A DNA stretch of 64,000 nucleotides from DAITAZ01 sp036824045 (GTDB lineage: Bacteria > Pseudomonadota > Gammaproteobacteria > Burkholderiales > Rhodocyclaceae), in contig DAITAZ010000019.1 in assembly GCA_036824045.1 (NCBI GenBank), positions 6,722 to 70,721 of the forward strand, read 5' to 3'. The notes beneath the pieces are model-generated. The model was not told the origin of the DNA. It saw only the letters and a list, made by a program, of their open reading frames with translations, and made no database searches. A program made the translations under genes and the position numbers. This document shows positions 32,207 through 41,933 of the stretch, one piece after another (positions within the stretch are counted from its first letter, which is position 1; each line of letters starts with the position of its first letter).

Positions 32207-34186
32207 ATGTCGAGCAACGAATCCGCCCAGACCGTCCGCGTTTATCAGCCGTCCGAGGAGGCCGTCAAGAACGCCGCTGTGTCAGGCATGGATGCTTACA
32301 AGGCGCTGTGCGCAGAGGCAGAACGGGATTACGAAGGGTACTGGGGGCGTCTGGCCCGGGAAAACGTGTCCTGGAACGTGCCTTTCACCAAAGTGCTCAA
32401 CGAAGAGAATGCCCCCTTCTTCAAGTGGTTTGAAGACGGCAAGCTCAACGTTTCCTACAACTGTCTGGACCGCAACGTTGAAGCCGGTCTGGGTGACAAG
32501 GTTGCGATCATCTTCGAAGCCGATGGCGGAGAAGTCACCAACGTCACTTACAGCGACCTGCTGGCCCGTGTCTGCAAGATGGCCAATGCGCTGAAGGCGC
32601 AGGGCGTCAAGAAGGGCGATCGGGTTGTGATCTACCTGCCGATGTCCATCGAAGGGATCGTGGCCATGCAGGCCTGCGCCCGTATCGGTGCGACGCACTC
32701 GGTGGTGTTTGGCGGCTTCTCGGCCCAGTCCCTGCGTGACCGTATCGAGGATGCAAAGGCTTCCTTGGTCATCACCTCGGACGAGCAGTGCCGTGGCGGC
32801 AAAAACATTCCGCTCAAGCCCATCCTGGACGAGGCGTTTTCCATGGGTGGTTGCGAGTCCGTATCCAGCGTGATCGTATTCCGCCGCACCGGTGGCAAGT
32901 GCAACATGGTGGAAGGGCGCGATGTCTGGCTGCACGACCTGCTGGCCGGGCAGCCGGAGCAGTGCGATCCGGAGTGGGTTGATGCCGAGCATCCGTTGTT
33001 CCTGCTCTACACCTCCGGTTCCACCGGTAAGCCCAAGGGTGTGCAGCACTCCAGCGGTGGCTATCTGCTCCACGCGATCATGACGATGAAGTGGACGTTC
33101 GACATCAAGCCTGAGGACGTCTTCTGGTGTACCGCCGACATCGGCTGGGTTACTGGCCACACTTACATCACCTACGGTCCTTTGGCTTGCGGCGGCACCG
33201 AGATCGTGTTCGAAGGTGTGCCCACCTATCCGGACGCCGGCCGTTTCTGGAAGATGATCCAGGATCACAAGGTCACCATCTTCTACACGGCGCCGACCGC
33301 TATCCGTTCGCTGATCAAGGCGGCCGAAGCCAATCCGGCGGTGCATCCGACCAAGTACAACCTTACGTCGCTGCGCATCATGGGTTCTGTGGGCGAGCCC
33401 ATCAACCCGGCTGCCTGGGAGTGGTACTACAACAATGTTGGCGGTGGCCGTTGCCCGATCGTGGATACTTTCTGGCAGACCGAGACCGGTGGCCACATGA
33501 TCACCCCGCTGCCCGGTGTGACGCCGCTGGTGCCAGGTTCCTGCACGCTGCCCTTCCCGGGTATCCAGGCTGCCGTTGTGGACGAGACTGGTACTGAAGT
33601 GCCGTGGGGCCAGGGCGGCATCCTGGTGGTCAAGCGCCCGTGGCCTTCCATGATCCGTACCATCTGGGGCGATCCCGACCGGTTCAAGAAGTCCTACTAT
33701 CCGGCCGACTTCCAGGGCAAGTTGTACCTTGCCGGCGACGGCGCCATCCGTGACAAGGACAACGGTTACTTCACCATTACCGGCCGTATCGACGACGTGC
33801 TGAACGTGTCCGGTCACCGCATGGGTACGATGGAAATTGAGTCTGCCCTGGTGGCCAATCCGCTGGTGGCCGAGGCCGCCGTGGTGGGCCGTCCGGATGA
33901 TCTGACCGGTGAAGCGATCGTGGCCTTCGTGGTGCTGAAGGGCGCTCGTCCGACGGGCGAGGATGCCAAGAAGATTGCCAACGACCTGCGCAACTGGGTT
34001 GGCAAGGAGATCGGGCCGATCGCCAAGCCGAAGGACATCCGCTTCGGCGACAACCTGCCCAAGACCCGGTCCGGCAAGATCATGCGTCGTCTGCTGCGCG
34101 TGATTGCCAAGGGCGAGGATGTGACGCAGGACACTTCCACCCTGGAAAATCCGGCCATCCTGGAGCAGCTCAGCAAGAACGCCTGA
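32207..34186 (+). CDS. acs: Acetyl-CoA synthetase
   Basis: The 659-residue AMP-forming ligase has LLYTSGSTGKPKGVQHSSGGYLLH (phosphate loop), VDTFWQTETGGHMITPLPG and the C-terminal LPKTRSGKIMRRLLR with the regulatory lysine. These are Acs signatures. It converts acetate, ATP and CoA to acetyl-CoA. GAGGAGAGG lies just before the ATG. Downstream genes form a CrbS/CrbR-like sensing cluster, which in Vibrio and Pseudomonas controls acs, so regulation by that system is likely (inference). A terminator follows at 34346-34367. Codon choice is visibly biased to preferred codons, as for a highly expressed gene. Confidence 0.97.
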   Translation: MSSNESAQTVRVYQPSEEAVKNAAVSGMDAYKALCAEAERDYEGYWGRLARENVSWNVPFTKVLNEENAPFFKWFEDGKLNVSYNCLDRNVEAGLGDKVAIIFEADGGEVTNVTYSDLLARVCKMANALKAQGVKKGDRVVIYLPMSIEGIVAMQACARIGATHSVVFGGFSAQSLRDRIEDAKASLVITSDEQCRGGKNIPLKPILDEAFSMGGCESVSSVIVFRRTGGKCNMVEGRDVWLHDLLAGQPEQCDPEWVDAEHPLFLLYTSGSTGKPKGVQHSSGGYLLHAIMTMKWTFDIKPEDVFWCTADIGWVTGHTYITYGPLACGGTEIVFEGVPTYPDAGRFWKMIQDHKVTIFYTAPTAIRSLIKAAEANPAVHPTKYNLTSLRIMGSVGEPINPAAWEWYYNNVGGGRCPIVDTFWQTETGGHMITPLPGVTPLVPGSCTLPFPGIQAAVVDETGTEVPWGQGGILVVKRPWPSMIRTIWGDPDRFKKSYYPADFQGKLYLAGDGAIRDKDNGYFTITGRIDDVLNVSGHRMGTMEIESALVANPLVAEAAVVGRPDDLTGEAIVAFVVLKGARPTGEDAKKIANDLRNWVGKEIGPIAKPKDIRFGDNLPKTRSGKIMRRLLRVIAKGEDVTQDTSTLENPAILEQLSKNA

Positions 34187-34528
34187 GATGGTTGTGCGCT
34201 CCCGTCGGCTTTGGCAGGCGGGAGCGGCGCCCCTCGGTTAGTCAAGGTGAAGGGTGCACGGCGTGATCGTTCCCGGTTAGAGGCGCGGCGGGCCAAAGAT
34301 AATGGAGGCACCGGTCGCCCGGTGTTGGAGGGAGGAGGGAGAAAGGGTGCCGCAAGGCACCTTTTTTCCTTTTGCGGCCCGGTGTTTTTAGGAGTCATTG
34401 CTTGTTCCGCGCCGTCGGTCGCCACCGCAGCGGTCGGGCGCTATCGGTCTTCCCGCGATGCAGCGAAGGCGATGAGAGGTGTCTGGCTGAAGCCAGCTTG
34501 ACGGAAACTGAACAAGGGAGCGTGTCCG
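34187..34528. other. Gap between acs and the small membrane-protein gene
   Basis: This 342-base stretch holds the acs terminator and then the presumed promoter of the sensor cluster. No gene is supported, and no clear promoter hexamers are seen. Confidence 0.6.
34346..34367 (+). terminator. Rho-independent terminator of acs
   Basis: GGTGCC-GCAA-GGCACC is followed by six T residues, about 160 bases after the acs stop. Confidence 0.88.
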
Positions 34529-34729
34529 GTGAGCAGAATGAACCGCATGGTCCAGCGCCTGGTGGGGGTGTTTCTTCTGGGTTTGGTGTTGTTCAACTAC
34601 CCGGTGCTGCAGGTGTTCAACCACGTCCGATTGGTGGGGGGCGTGCCGGTGCTCTGGTTGTTCCTGTTTCTGGCCTGGGGGGGGCTCATCTGTCTGATGG
34701 CCTTGATCCTGGAGCGGCGGGAGGACTGA
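34529..34729 (+). CDS. Small two-helix membrane protein next to the symporter-kinase
   Basis: From a GTG with GGGAG upstream (34516-34520), the 66-residue protein has two hydrophobic helices (about 9-28 and 40-60) ending in ERRED. It has no enzyme motifs. It lies about 200 bases before the hybrid symporter-histidine kinase on the same strand. By analogy with small partner proteins of VC_2705-type symporters it may assist assembly or sensing, but this is only positional inference. Confidence 0.7.
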   Translation: MSRMNRMVQRLVGVFLLGLVLFNYPVLQVFNHVRLVGGVPVLWLFLFLAWGGLICLMALILERRED

Positions 34730-34931
34730 AGAGGCGCCGATCGGGTGTTTGGTGAAGGTCTTCGCAGGCTCTTGAGGCGGGCCCGCTAAGGCAAATCAAC
34801 CGGGGATGGCAACCGTCGGGTTGAAATGGTAACTGGGCGGATACTTACAAGAATCTGAGGGAGATAGCGGGTGAGACAGGGCGTATTCGGCGTGCGCAGC
34901 AGACTGCCTGGCGGGTGGTGAGGCGCGGCGT

Positions 34932-37676
34932 ATGCTGACCGGATCGGTGATCGTTCTTGTATCGCTGCTCTATCTCGCGGTGCTCTTTGCGGTTGCCCAT
35001 TTCGGCGACAAGCGCTCGGACGTCGGGCGCTCGATTATTGATAACCCGCTCATCTACTCCCTTTCGCTCGCTGTTTACTGCACCACATGGACCTATTACG
35101 GGAGCGTGGGGCGCGCGGCCAGCGGAGGCGCCGGCTTTCTGCCGATTTACCTGGGGCCGACACTGATGGCGGCTCTGTGGGGGCTGACCCAGCTCAGAAT
35201 GGTCCGGATCAGCAAGGCCAACCGGATCACCTCCATTGCCGATTTCATTGCATCCCGCTACGGCAAGAGCCAGTTGCTTGGCGGGCTGGTAACCGTCATC
35301 GCCGTGGTCGGCGTGGTGCCTTACATCGCCCTTCAACTCAAAGCGGTGTCGAGCAGCTTCACGATCCTCCTGAGCTACCCGGAGATCCGCATGCCTGGCG
35401 GGGCGGGGGGCGTGCCCGTGCTACAGGACACGGCGTTTTACGTGGCGCTCATCCTGGCCTTGTTTACGGTGCTGTTCGGCACCCGCCATCTGGATGCTTC
35501 GGAACGGCACGAAGGTATGGTTGCGGCAGTCGCCTTTGAATCCGTGGTCAAACTGCTGGCGTTTGTAGCGGTTGGCGCCTACGTTACCTACGGACTCTAC
35601 GACGGATTTGGCGACATCTTCCAACGCGCGGCGGATGACCCACGTTTGGCACGGTTGCTGGTATTCGACGACAGCAGCGGAGATGCTTATGGCGGTTGGG
35701 CCTCGCTGACCGTGTTGTCGATGCTGAGCGTGATGCTGCTGCCCCGCCAGTTCCAGGTGGGGGTGGTGGAGAACGTTAACGAGGCTCACCTGCGCCGGGC
35801 GATCTGGCTGTTCCCTTTGTATCTGCTGCTCATCAACGTCTTCGTGCTGCCGCTGGCCCTGGGCGGACTGCTCCATTTCCCCAATGGTCAGGTGGACGCG
35901 GACACCTTTGTTCTGACGTTGCCCATGGCGTCTCGTCAGGAATGGTTGGCCTTGCTGGTCTTTCTCGGCGGGCTCTCCGCTGCTACCGGCATGGTGATCG
36001 TGGAAACCATCGCGCTGTCGACCATGGTTTGCAACGATCTGGTGATGCCGGTCTTGCTCCGCCAGCGCTGGTGGGGTATCCAGCGGCGGCAGGATCTCTC
36101 CAGCCTGCTGCTTGCCATCCGCAGAGGCGCCATCGGCGTGGTGCTCGCATTGGGTTACCTCTACTTCCGGGTGGCGGGTGAAGCCTATGCCCTGGTCAGT
36201 ATCGGACTGATCTCTTTCGCTGCGGTGGCACAGTTCGCACCGGCCATCTTCGGCGGCATCTTCTGGAAGGGTGGAACCCGCGCGGGTGCGGTATCGGGGC
36301 TGGTGGGGGGGTTTGCGCTCTGGGCCTACACGCTGTTGCTGCCTTCCTTCGCCAAATCGGGATGGTTGCCCCTGGCGTTCGTGGAGGCGGGGCCGTTTGG
36401 ATGGGCGCTGCTGAAACCGCAGGCATTGTTCGGGCTCACGGGGCTGGACGCGATCTCCCACGGGTTGTTCTGGAGTCTGCTGGCCAACATCGGCTTGTAC
36501 GTGGCCGTTTCCCTGGGGGGGCGGCCGAGTGCCGTCGAAGCCAGCCAGGCCACCATTTTTGTGGATGTGATGAAGCACCAGGACGGCTTCGGAGCCGGCT
36601 CCCGGTTCTGGCGCGGTCGGGCGCGAGTGGGGGATCTGCAGAGCTTGCTCGGCAGGTTCCTGGGCCCGGAGCGTGCCCAGGCAGCGTTTCGCCTCTACGC
36701 CCACCGTCGGGGGCTGGACCGGATCGAGGAGCTTCAGGCGGATGCCGGGCTGGTGCACCACGCGGAGACGCTCCTGGCGGGGGCCATCGGCAGCGCCTCC
36801 GCCCGCGTGATGATCGCGTCCGTGGTTCAGGAAGAACCCCTGGGGCTGGACGAGGTCATGAATATCCTTGATGAGGCCTCTCAGGTGCGGGCCTACAGCC
36901 GCCAACTGGAGCAAAAATCCCAGGAACTGGAGGCGGCCACGCGGGAGCTGCGTGAGGCCAACGCGCGCCTGATGGAACTCGACCATCTGAAGGATGACTT
37001 CATGTCGTCCGTCACCCACGAACTGCGGACACCGCTCACTTCCATACGCGCCTTCTCCGAGATTCTTTTTGACGACCCGGGCATGGATGATGCCGAGCGG
37101 CAGCATTTCCTCGGCATTATCGTCAAGGAAACCGAGCGTCTGACCCGGCTGGTCAATCAGGTGCTGGACATGGCCAAGATCGAGTCCGGGAACGCGGAGT
37201 GGCATTCCGTCGAACTCGATCTTCGGGAGGTGGTGCAGCAGTCCGTAGAATCCTGCAGTCAGCTCTATCGGGACAAGGGCGCCGCGCTGGCGCTTGATCT
37301 GCCAGAATCGGTGCCAAGCCTGATGGCGGATCGGGACCGGCTGGTGCAGGTGATGTTGAATCTGCTCTCCAACGCCGTGAAGTTCGTGGAGCCGGGGCGA
37401 GGGCGGGTGCAGGTCAGACTGAGCGCAACGCCGGAAGCGCTGCGCGTTGATGTGCAGGACAATGGGCCGGGCATCGCAAAGCCGGACCAGCAGGTTATAT
37501 TCGAGAAATTCCGTCAGGGTGGCGACACCATGACCAACAAGCCCCAGGGGACAGGCCTGGGGTTGCCCATCAGCCGGCAGATCGTCGAGCATTTTGGCGG
37601 CCGGCTGTGGGTGGAGAGCGAGCCGGGGGCCGGGGCGACATTCTCGTTCCTGCTGCCGCTGGGCCGCAGTACATAA
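34932..37676 (+). CDS. Na+/solute symporter-histidine kinase hybrid, CrbS-like
   Basis: The 914-residue protein has an N-terminal SSSF-type symporter module with about 13 membrane helices (residues 1-540, including RHLDASERHEGMVAAVAFESVVKL). A linker and coiled coil (REANARLMELDHLKDDF) lead to a HisKA domain with His696 in SSVTHELRTPLTS. An HATPase domain follows with NLLSNAVKF, VQDNGPGI and GTGLGLPIS. No C-terminal receiver is present. This is the CrbS/CbrA plan, in which a transporter module senses or imports the signal and controls a kinase. Position beside acs favours acetate-responsive CrbS. The receiver at 37722 is the likely partner. Confidence 0.9.
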   Translation: MLTGSVIVLVSLLYLAVLFAVAHFGDKRSDVGRSIIDNPLIYSLSLAVYCTTWTYYGSVGRAASGGAGFLPIYLGPTLMAALWGLTQLRMVRISKANRITSIADFIASRYGKSQLLGGLVTVIAVVGVVPYIALQLKAVSSSFTILLSYPEIRMPGGAGGVPVLQDTAFYVALILALFTVLFGTRHLDASERHEGMVAAVAFESVVKLLAFVAVGAYVTYGLYDGFGDIFQRAADDPRLARLLVFDDSSGDAYGGWASLTVLSMLSVMLLPRQFQVGVVENVNEAHLRRAIWLFPLYLLLINVFVLPLALGGLLHFPNGQVDADTFVLTLPMASRQEWLALLVFLGGLSAATGMVIVETIALSTMVCNDLVMPVLLRQRWWGIQRRQDLSSLLLAIRRGAIGVVLALGYLYFRVAGEAYALVSIGLISFAAVAQFAPAIFGGIFWKGGTRAGAVSGLVGGFALWAYTLLLPSFAKSGWLPLAFVEAGPFGWALLKPQALFGLTGLDAISHGLFWSLLANIGLYVAVSLGGRPSAVEASQATIFVDVMKHQDGFGAGSRFWRGRARVGDLQSLLGRFLGPERAQAAFRLYAHRRGLDRIEELQADAGLVHHAETLLAGAIGSASARVMIASVVQEEPLGLDEVMNILDEASQVRAYSRQLEQKSQELEAATRELREANARLMELDHLKDDFMSSVTHELRTPLTSIRAFSEILFDDPGMDDAERQHFLGIIVKETERLTRLVNQVLDMAKIESGNAEWHSVELDLREVVQQSVESCSQLYRDKGAALALDLPESVPSLMADRDRLVQVMLNLLSNAVKFVEPGRGRVQVRLSATPEALRVDVQDNGPGIAKPDQQVIFEKFRQGGDTMTNKPQGTGLGLPISRQIVEHFGGRLWVESEPGAGATFSFLLPLGRST

Positions 37677-37721
37677 GAAGCCCCTGCGGGGGCCACGACA
37701 ACACTTGGAGGAGAGGGCAGC

Positions 37722-38093
37722 ATGAGCAAGAAAGTTCTGATCGTCGACGATGAGCCCAACATCGTGATCTCGTTGGAGTTCCTCATGAAGCGGGAGGGGT
37801 TCGAGGTGTCCGTGGCCCGCGATGGCGAGGAGGCGCTGGCCAAGGTCGCGGAGGTGATGCCCGACGTGGTGTTGCTGGACGTGATGATGCCGCGCAAGAA
37901 CGGCCTGGAGGTGTGCCAGCAGTTGCGCGCCGACCCTGCTTACCAGCAGACGCGCATCGTCATGCTCACTGCCAAAGGGCGGGACACCGAAGTGGCCAAG
38001 GGCCTTGCCCTGGGGGCCGATGCCTATATGACCAAGCCTTTTGCCACCAAGGAGTTGGTGGCTGAAGTGCGTCGCCTGCTTGGGGTGTCATGA
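37722..38093 (+). CDS. Single-domain response regulator
   Basis: The 123-residue protein is a receiver domain only: acidic pocket VDDEP, phosphoacceptor Asp53 in VVLLDVMMPRKNG, then MLTAKGRD and YMTKPF. It has no DNA-binding domain, so the output must be by protein contact or phosphotransfer. CrbR, by contrast, has a LuxR-type output domain. TGGAGGAGAG precedes the start. It follows the kinase by 45 bases, and its stop overlaps the next ATG (ATGA), coupling it to the exonuclease fusion gene. Confidence 0.92.
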   Translation: MSKKVLIVDDEPNIVISLEFLMKREGFEVSVARDGEEALAKVAEVMPDVVLLDVMMPRKNGLEVCQQLRADPAYQQTRIVMLTAKGRDTEVAKGLALGADAYMTKPFATKELVAEVRRLLGVS

Positions 38094-40273
38094 TGGGCGG
38101 GAAAGGCAAGTTGTTGCTGGCGGTGGGGGGCGCTGTCGCTGTTCTGCTGGGTGGGCTGGGGCTGTTGGGGTACGCCTTTTTTGCCGATCTGTCGGCGACC
38201 GAGCGGGAGGTGCTCGACCCCATCCTCGAGCCGCGCCTCGGGTTGCTGATCATCGTCGTCCTGCTGTGGGTGCTGATCAGCGCGGCGCTGGTTTCCAATG
38301 CCCTCAAAGCGTACATCCAGGGCGCACTCAAACTGGGCGAGGAGGCTGGGCTGCTGGTCAACGCCGACGCAACCCGCCGCCTGCAGTTTGAGGGCGCCGA
38401 GGAGTTTGCCCCCATCACCAAAGCCATCAACCAGCTGGCCGAGCAGCGGGAGGCCCTGCAGCACGACGTGGAGGCCCGCGTGCGGGAAGCGCGCCAGTCG
38501 GTGGAAGAGGAGAAGAACCGGCTGGCAGCCCTCATGTCCGAACTGAACCAGAGTGTGGTGGTGTGCAACCTGGATGGCCGCATCCTGCTCTACAACAGCC
38601 GAGCCCGGCTGCAGTTCAAGGCGCTGTCCGATACGCCCACGGCGGCGGGCGGGGGGGAGCTGATCGGTCTGGGCCGCTCGATTTATACGCTCTTCGAACG
38701 CAATCTGATTTCCCACGCGCTGGAGAGCATCCAGCACCGGTTGCGTCGGGAGGGGGCACAGCCGGTGGCGAACTTTGTGACCACCACCCGCGCCGGCCAG
38801 CTGATCCGCGTGAACATGGCGCCTGTAATGGGGGCCGTGACCGGGAGCGAAGGAGAGGCGCCCGAGCGGGTCGTCACCGGCTATGTGCTGACTCTGGACA
38901 ACATCACCCGCAGTTTCGAGACGGAGTCCAATCGGGACGAAATCCTGCAGACCCTCACGGAGGGCAGCCGTGCTTCTCTGGCCAACGTGCGGGCGGCCGT
39001 GGAAACCCTGCTGGACTACCCGGATATGGAGGGCGAGGACCGGGATCGCTTTGTACGCGTGATCAGCGACGAAGTGCGCATCATGAGTCAGCGGCTGGAT
39101 AACACCTCCAACGAGTTTGCGGGGGCGCTCAAGGCGCGCTGGCCGCTGGAGGAAATGCTCGGCACAGATCTGGTGGCGGCGGCGCAGCGGCGCATTGAGA
39201 GCCTGATGAGCCTGCCCACCAAACTCGAAGAGCTGGACCCCGATGCCTGGGTCAAGGTGGACAGCTTCTCGCTCATTCAGGGGCTGGCCTACCTTGCCTG
39301 GCGCCTGAAGGATGACCTGGAAGTGCGCGAAGTACGCTTCCGCATGCAGCCTGCGGGGCGCCTCGTCCATCTGGATTTGATCTGGACCGGCACCATGGTT
39401 AGCACCGAAACCCTGATGAACTGGGAGCTGGAGTCCATGAACATCGGTGCGGAAACCAGCCCGCTCACCCTCCGCGATGTGATCGACCGCCACGGCGGCG
39501 AGATCTGGGCGCAGCGGGAAAAGGTTTCCCACAGGCAGTTCTTCCGTCTGCTGCTGCCTTCCGCTTCGCCTCAGGAGAGTCTGGCGGCAGAAACCTACCT
39601 GCGGGGTGACAGCCGGCCGGAGTACTACGATTTCGACCTCTTCCGCACGCAGGAGAGCAGTCACGAGCTGGATGACCGTCTGCTCTCCGAGCTGACCTTT
39701 ACCGTCTTTGACACGGAAACCACCGGGCTGCGTCCGTCCGAAGGGGATGAGATCATCCAGATCGGTGGCGCTCGCATCGTCAACGGCAAGTTGCTGCGGC
39801 AGGAAGTGTTCGACCAGCTGGTCGACCCGCGTCGGCCACTGGACCCGGAATCGGCGCATATCCACGGCATCACGGCCGAAATGCTGGAAAACCAGCCCAC
39901 CATCCACAAGGTGCTGCCGGCTTTTCACGCCTTCTGTTCCGACACTGTGCTGGTGGCGCACAACGCGGCCTTCGACATGCGCTTCCTGCAGATGAAGGAA
40001 GATGTGACGGGAATCAAGTTCACGCAGCCACTGCTCGATACACTGCTGCTTTCCGCCGTCATCCATCCCAATCAGGAGTCCCACCGCCTAGAGGCGATTG
40101 CCGAGCGGCTGGGGGTCAACATCATCGGTCGGCACAACGCCGTGGGCGATTCCATCGTCACCGGGGAGGTGTTCCTGAAGATGCTGCCGCTCCTGGCGGA
40201 AAAAGGCATCCGCACCCTGCGCGAGGCCCGGGAGGCGTCCGAAAAGAGTTACTACGCCCGCGTTAAATATTGA
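38090..40273 (+). CDS. Membrane pseudokinase fused to a DnaQ-type 3'-5' exonuclease
   Basis: The 727-residue protein has two N-terminal membrane helices (about 7-30 and 48-68), a HAMP-like and coiled region and a PAS-like domain (LNQSVVVCNLDGRILLYNSRA). A histidine-kinase-like section lacks the phospho-His (EGSRASLANVRAAVETLLDYP in its place), and the ATPase remnant keeps only RHGGEIWAQREK. The C-terminal domain is a DEDDh exonuclease: Asp541 in FDTETTG, HNAAFDMRFL, and HNAVGDS. Membrane anchoring and sensor-like domains on a DNA polymerase epsilon-like nuclease are unusual. It overlaps the receiver gene by four bases, and the next gene overlaps its stop. Confidence 0.85.
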   Translation: MMGGKGKLLLAVGGAVAVLLGGLGLLGYAFFADLSATEREVLDPILEPRLGLLIIVVLLWVLISAALVSNALKAYIQGALKLGEEAGLLVNADATRRLQFEGAEEFAPITKAINQLAEQREALQHDVEARVREARQSVEEEKNRLAALMSELNQSVVVCNLDGRILLYNSRARLQFKALSDTPTAAGGGELIGLGRSIYTLFERNLISHALESIQHRLRREGAQPVANFVTTTRAGQLIRVNMAPVMGAVTGSEGEAPERVVTGYVLTLDNITRSFETESNRDEILQTLTEGSRASLANVRAAVETLLDYPDMEGEDRDRFVRVISDEVRIMSQRLDNTSNEFAGALKARWPLEEMLGTDLVAAAQRRIESLMSLPTKLEELDPDAWVKVDSFSLIQGLAYLAWRLKDDLEVREVRFRMQPAGRLVHLDLIWTGTMVSTETLMNWELESMNIGAETSPLTLRDVIDRHGGEIWAQREKVSHRQFFRLLLPSASPQESLAAETYLRGDSRPEYYDFDLFRTQESSHELDDRLLSELTFTVFDTETTGLRPSEGDEIIQIGGARIVNGKLLRQEVFDQLVDPRRPLDPESAHIHGITAEMLENQPTIHKVLPAFHAFCSDTVLVAHNAAFDMRFLQMKEDVTGIKFTQPLLDTLLLSAVIHPNQESHRLEAIAERLGVNIIGRHNAVGDSIVTGEVFLKMLPLLAEKGIRTLREAREASEKSYYARVKY

Positions 40274-41751
40274 GGCCCTATATCGTGTTGGAAGAGCAGT
40301 TCGAGTCGTTCGGCGAGCAGGAAGAATCCACCCTTTACAGTCCGCTTGGCGCCATGATCCGGCGCCGGCCGGTCACCGTGCCCATGGGCACCCCCTTGCG
40401 CAAGGTGCTGGAGGCAATGGACAGCAACCGTATCGGGGCCATCATCGTCATCGACGAGGCGACCGAACGGCCCCGCGGCATTTTCACCCTGCAGGATCTG
40501 CTGCGCCGGGTGTCGCTGAAGGAGGTGCCCCTGGAACAGCCGGTGGATTCGGTCATGACCTGGAACCTGATCACCATGCGGCCCCAAAGCACGGGGTATC
40601 AGGCAGCGGTGATGATGTCCCGGCGCAATGTCCGCCATCTGGTCGTCACTGATCACAGCGGCCGGCTGATGGGCATCGTGTCGCAGAATGACCTCTACGC
40701 CATTCAGCGGGCGGGGGTGAAGGAGGTGAGCATCGAGATCCGCGAGGCGGAAGATGTGCGCCAGCTACAAGGGGTGGCCAAATCCATCCGCCGCCTCTCC
40801 GACACCATGCTGGGGCAGGGGGTGGGGGCAGAGTGGCTGACGCATTTCATCTCCACCCTCAATGATCTGCTCACGCTTCGCCTGATTGAACTCACCGAGC
40901 GGGAATTCGATCTGCCGGACGTGCCCTGGTGCTGGATCTCCCTCGGCTCGGAAGGGCGCTTCGAGCAAACCTTCAGCACCGATCAGGATAATGGGATCAT
41001 CTTCGACTGCCCTTCGGGAGAGGCTGCTGCAGTACGCGAGCGCTTCCTGCCCTTTGCGCTGGCGGTCAACCAGAAGCTGGATGAATGCGGGTTCCCCTTG
41101 TGCAAGGGCAACATCATGGCCAGCAATCCGGAATGGTGTCTCTCTCTGGAGGAGTGGCGCTCCCAGTTCTCCACCTGGATTTACGAGCCCAAACCAGAAG
41201 CCTTGCTCAATGCCTCCATCTTCTTCGATTTCCGGGCCCTCTACGGCGCCGAGGAGCTTGCCGACAAGTTGCGGGACTGGCTGCTGACGCTGACGGGGTC
41301 CGCCAACCTGTTCCTGAGGATGATGGCGGCCAACGCCCTGCAGTTCTCGCCACCCATCGGGATCATCCGGGATTTCGTCTACGATGATTCCAAGGAGTTT
41401 CCCCACACCATCGACCTCAAACTCATGGGGTCACGCTTGTTCGTTGATGCAGCACGAATTTTTGCACTGGCCAGTGGAGTCGGCCATACCGGGACGGTGC
41501 AGCGGCTGCGCGCGGTTGCGGAAAAGATGCGCCTCGGCAAAGAGGACATCCATGCGGTCATCGAAGGTTTCTACTTCATCCAGGAACTGCGCCTGAAGCA
41601 TCAGCACGCATTGGAAGCCAGTTCGGAGGAGGGTTCTCCGAACCGGGTGAATCCCGACCAGCTGAACGAGCTGGATCGCCACGTGCTGAAAGAGGCCTTC
41701 AAGCAAGCCAAAAAGCTGCAGCAGCGCTTACAGCTCGACTACCGCATCTGA
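40270..41751 (+). CDS. CBS-domain protein with DUF294-type nucleotidyltransferase
   Basis: The 493-residue protein has two CBS motifs (residues about 25-150; PLRKVLEAMDSNRIGAIIVID, RNVRHLVVTDHSGRLMGIVSQNDL). A GlnD-like nucleotidyltransferase region follows with GSEGRFEQTFSTDQDN near 226-241. A C-terminal helical substrate-binding-type domain ends the protein. Family members are often adjacent to VC_2705-type symporters and are thought to regulate them, perhaps by sensing adenylates, but targets are unknown. The start is TTG at 40270 overlapping the upstream stop; a GTG at 40285 is an alternative. Confidence 0.87.
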   Translation: MRPYIVLEEQFESFGEQEESTLYSPLGAMIRRRPVTVPMGTPLRKVLEAMDSNRIGAIIVIDEATERPRGIFTLQDLLRRVSLKEVPLEQPVDSVMTWNLITMRPQSTGYQAAVMMSRRNVRHLVVTDHSGRLMGIVSQNDLYAIQRAGVKEVSIEIREAEDVRQLQGVAKSIRRLSDTMLGQGVGAEWLTHFISTLNDLLTLRLIELTEREFDLPDVPWCWISLGSEGRFEQTFSTDQDNGIIFDCPSGEAAAVRERFLPFALAVNQKLDECGFPLCKGNIMASNPEWCLSLEEWRSQFSTWIYEPKPEALLNASIFFDFRALYGAEELADKLRDWLLTLTGSANLFLRMMAANALQFSPPIGIIRDFVYDDSKEFPHTIDLKLMGSRLFVDAARIFALASGVGHTGTVQRLRAVAEKMRLGKEDIHAVIEGFYFIQELRLKHQHALEASSEEGSPNRVNPDQLNELDRHVLKEAFKQAKKLQQRLQLDYRI

Positions 41752-41849
41752 GGTGCTCGCCTGTGCGTCCGGGCCGGTTGCCGGGCGCACACCCGGCATC
41801 TTGACCGGCCGCGTTTGTGGCACACTCCTTCGCATCCAGAGGGGGGCAC

Positions 41850-41933
41850 ATGGCAGACATATCCGGTCAAGGCATGCACGGTGAGCTTGACAGCTACTTT
41901 GCAGGCGGCGCCACCCCGGCGGTGGCTGCCTGA
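41850..41933 (+). CDS. Possible 27-residue leader peptide before the symporter
   Basis: An ATG with a G-rich ribosome-binding site (GAGGGGGG, 41839-41846) opens a 27-codon frame, MADISGQGMHGELDSYFAGG and seven more residues. Its TGA abuts the symporter ATG (TGAATG). Such abutting short frames can couple or gate translation. No homology is recognised, and chance cannot be excluded. Confidence 0.4.
   Translation: MADISGQGMHGELDSYFAGGATPAVAA

Noticed and set aside
35421..40084. 723- and 686-codon minus-strand frames opposite the symporter-kinase and exonuclease genes
   Set aside because: They are shadows of real genes, with compositionally biased Gln/His/Arg-rich sequence and no recognisable domain.
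41817..41833. Possible sigma-54 promoter TGGCACACTCCTTCGC before the symporter
   Set aside because: The -24 half is good, but ten bases after GG there is CG instead of GC, so the essential spacing and -12 dinucleotide fail.
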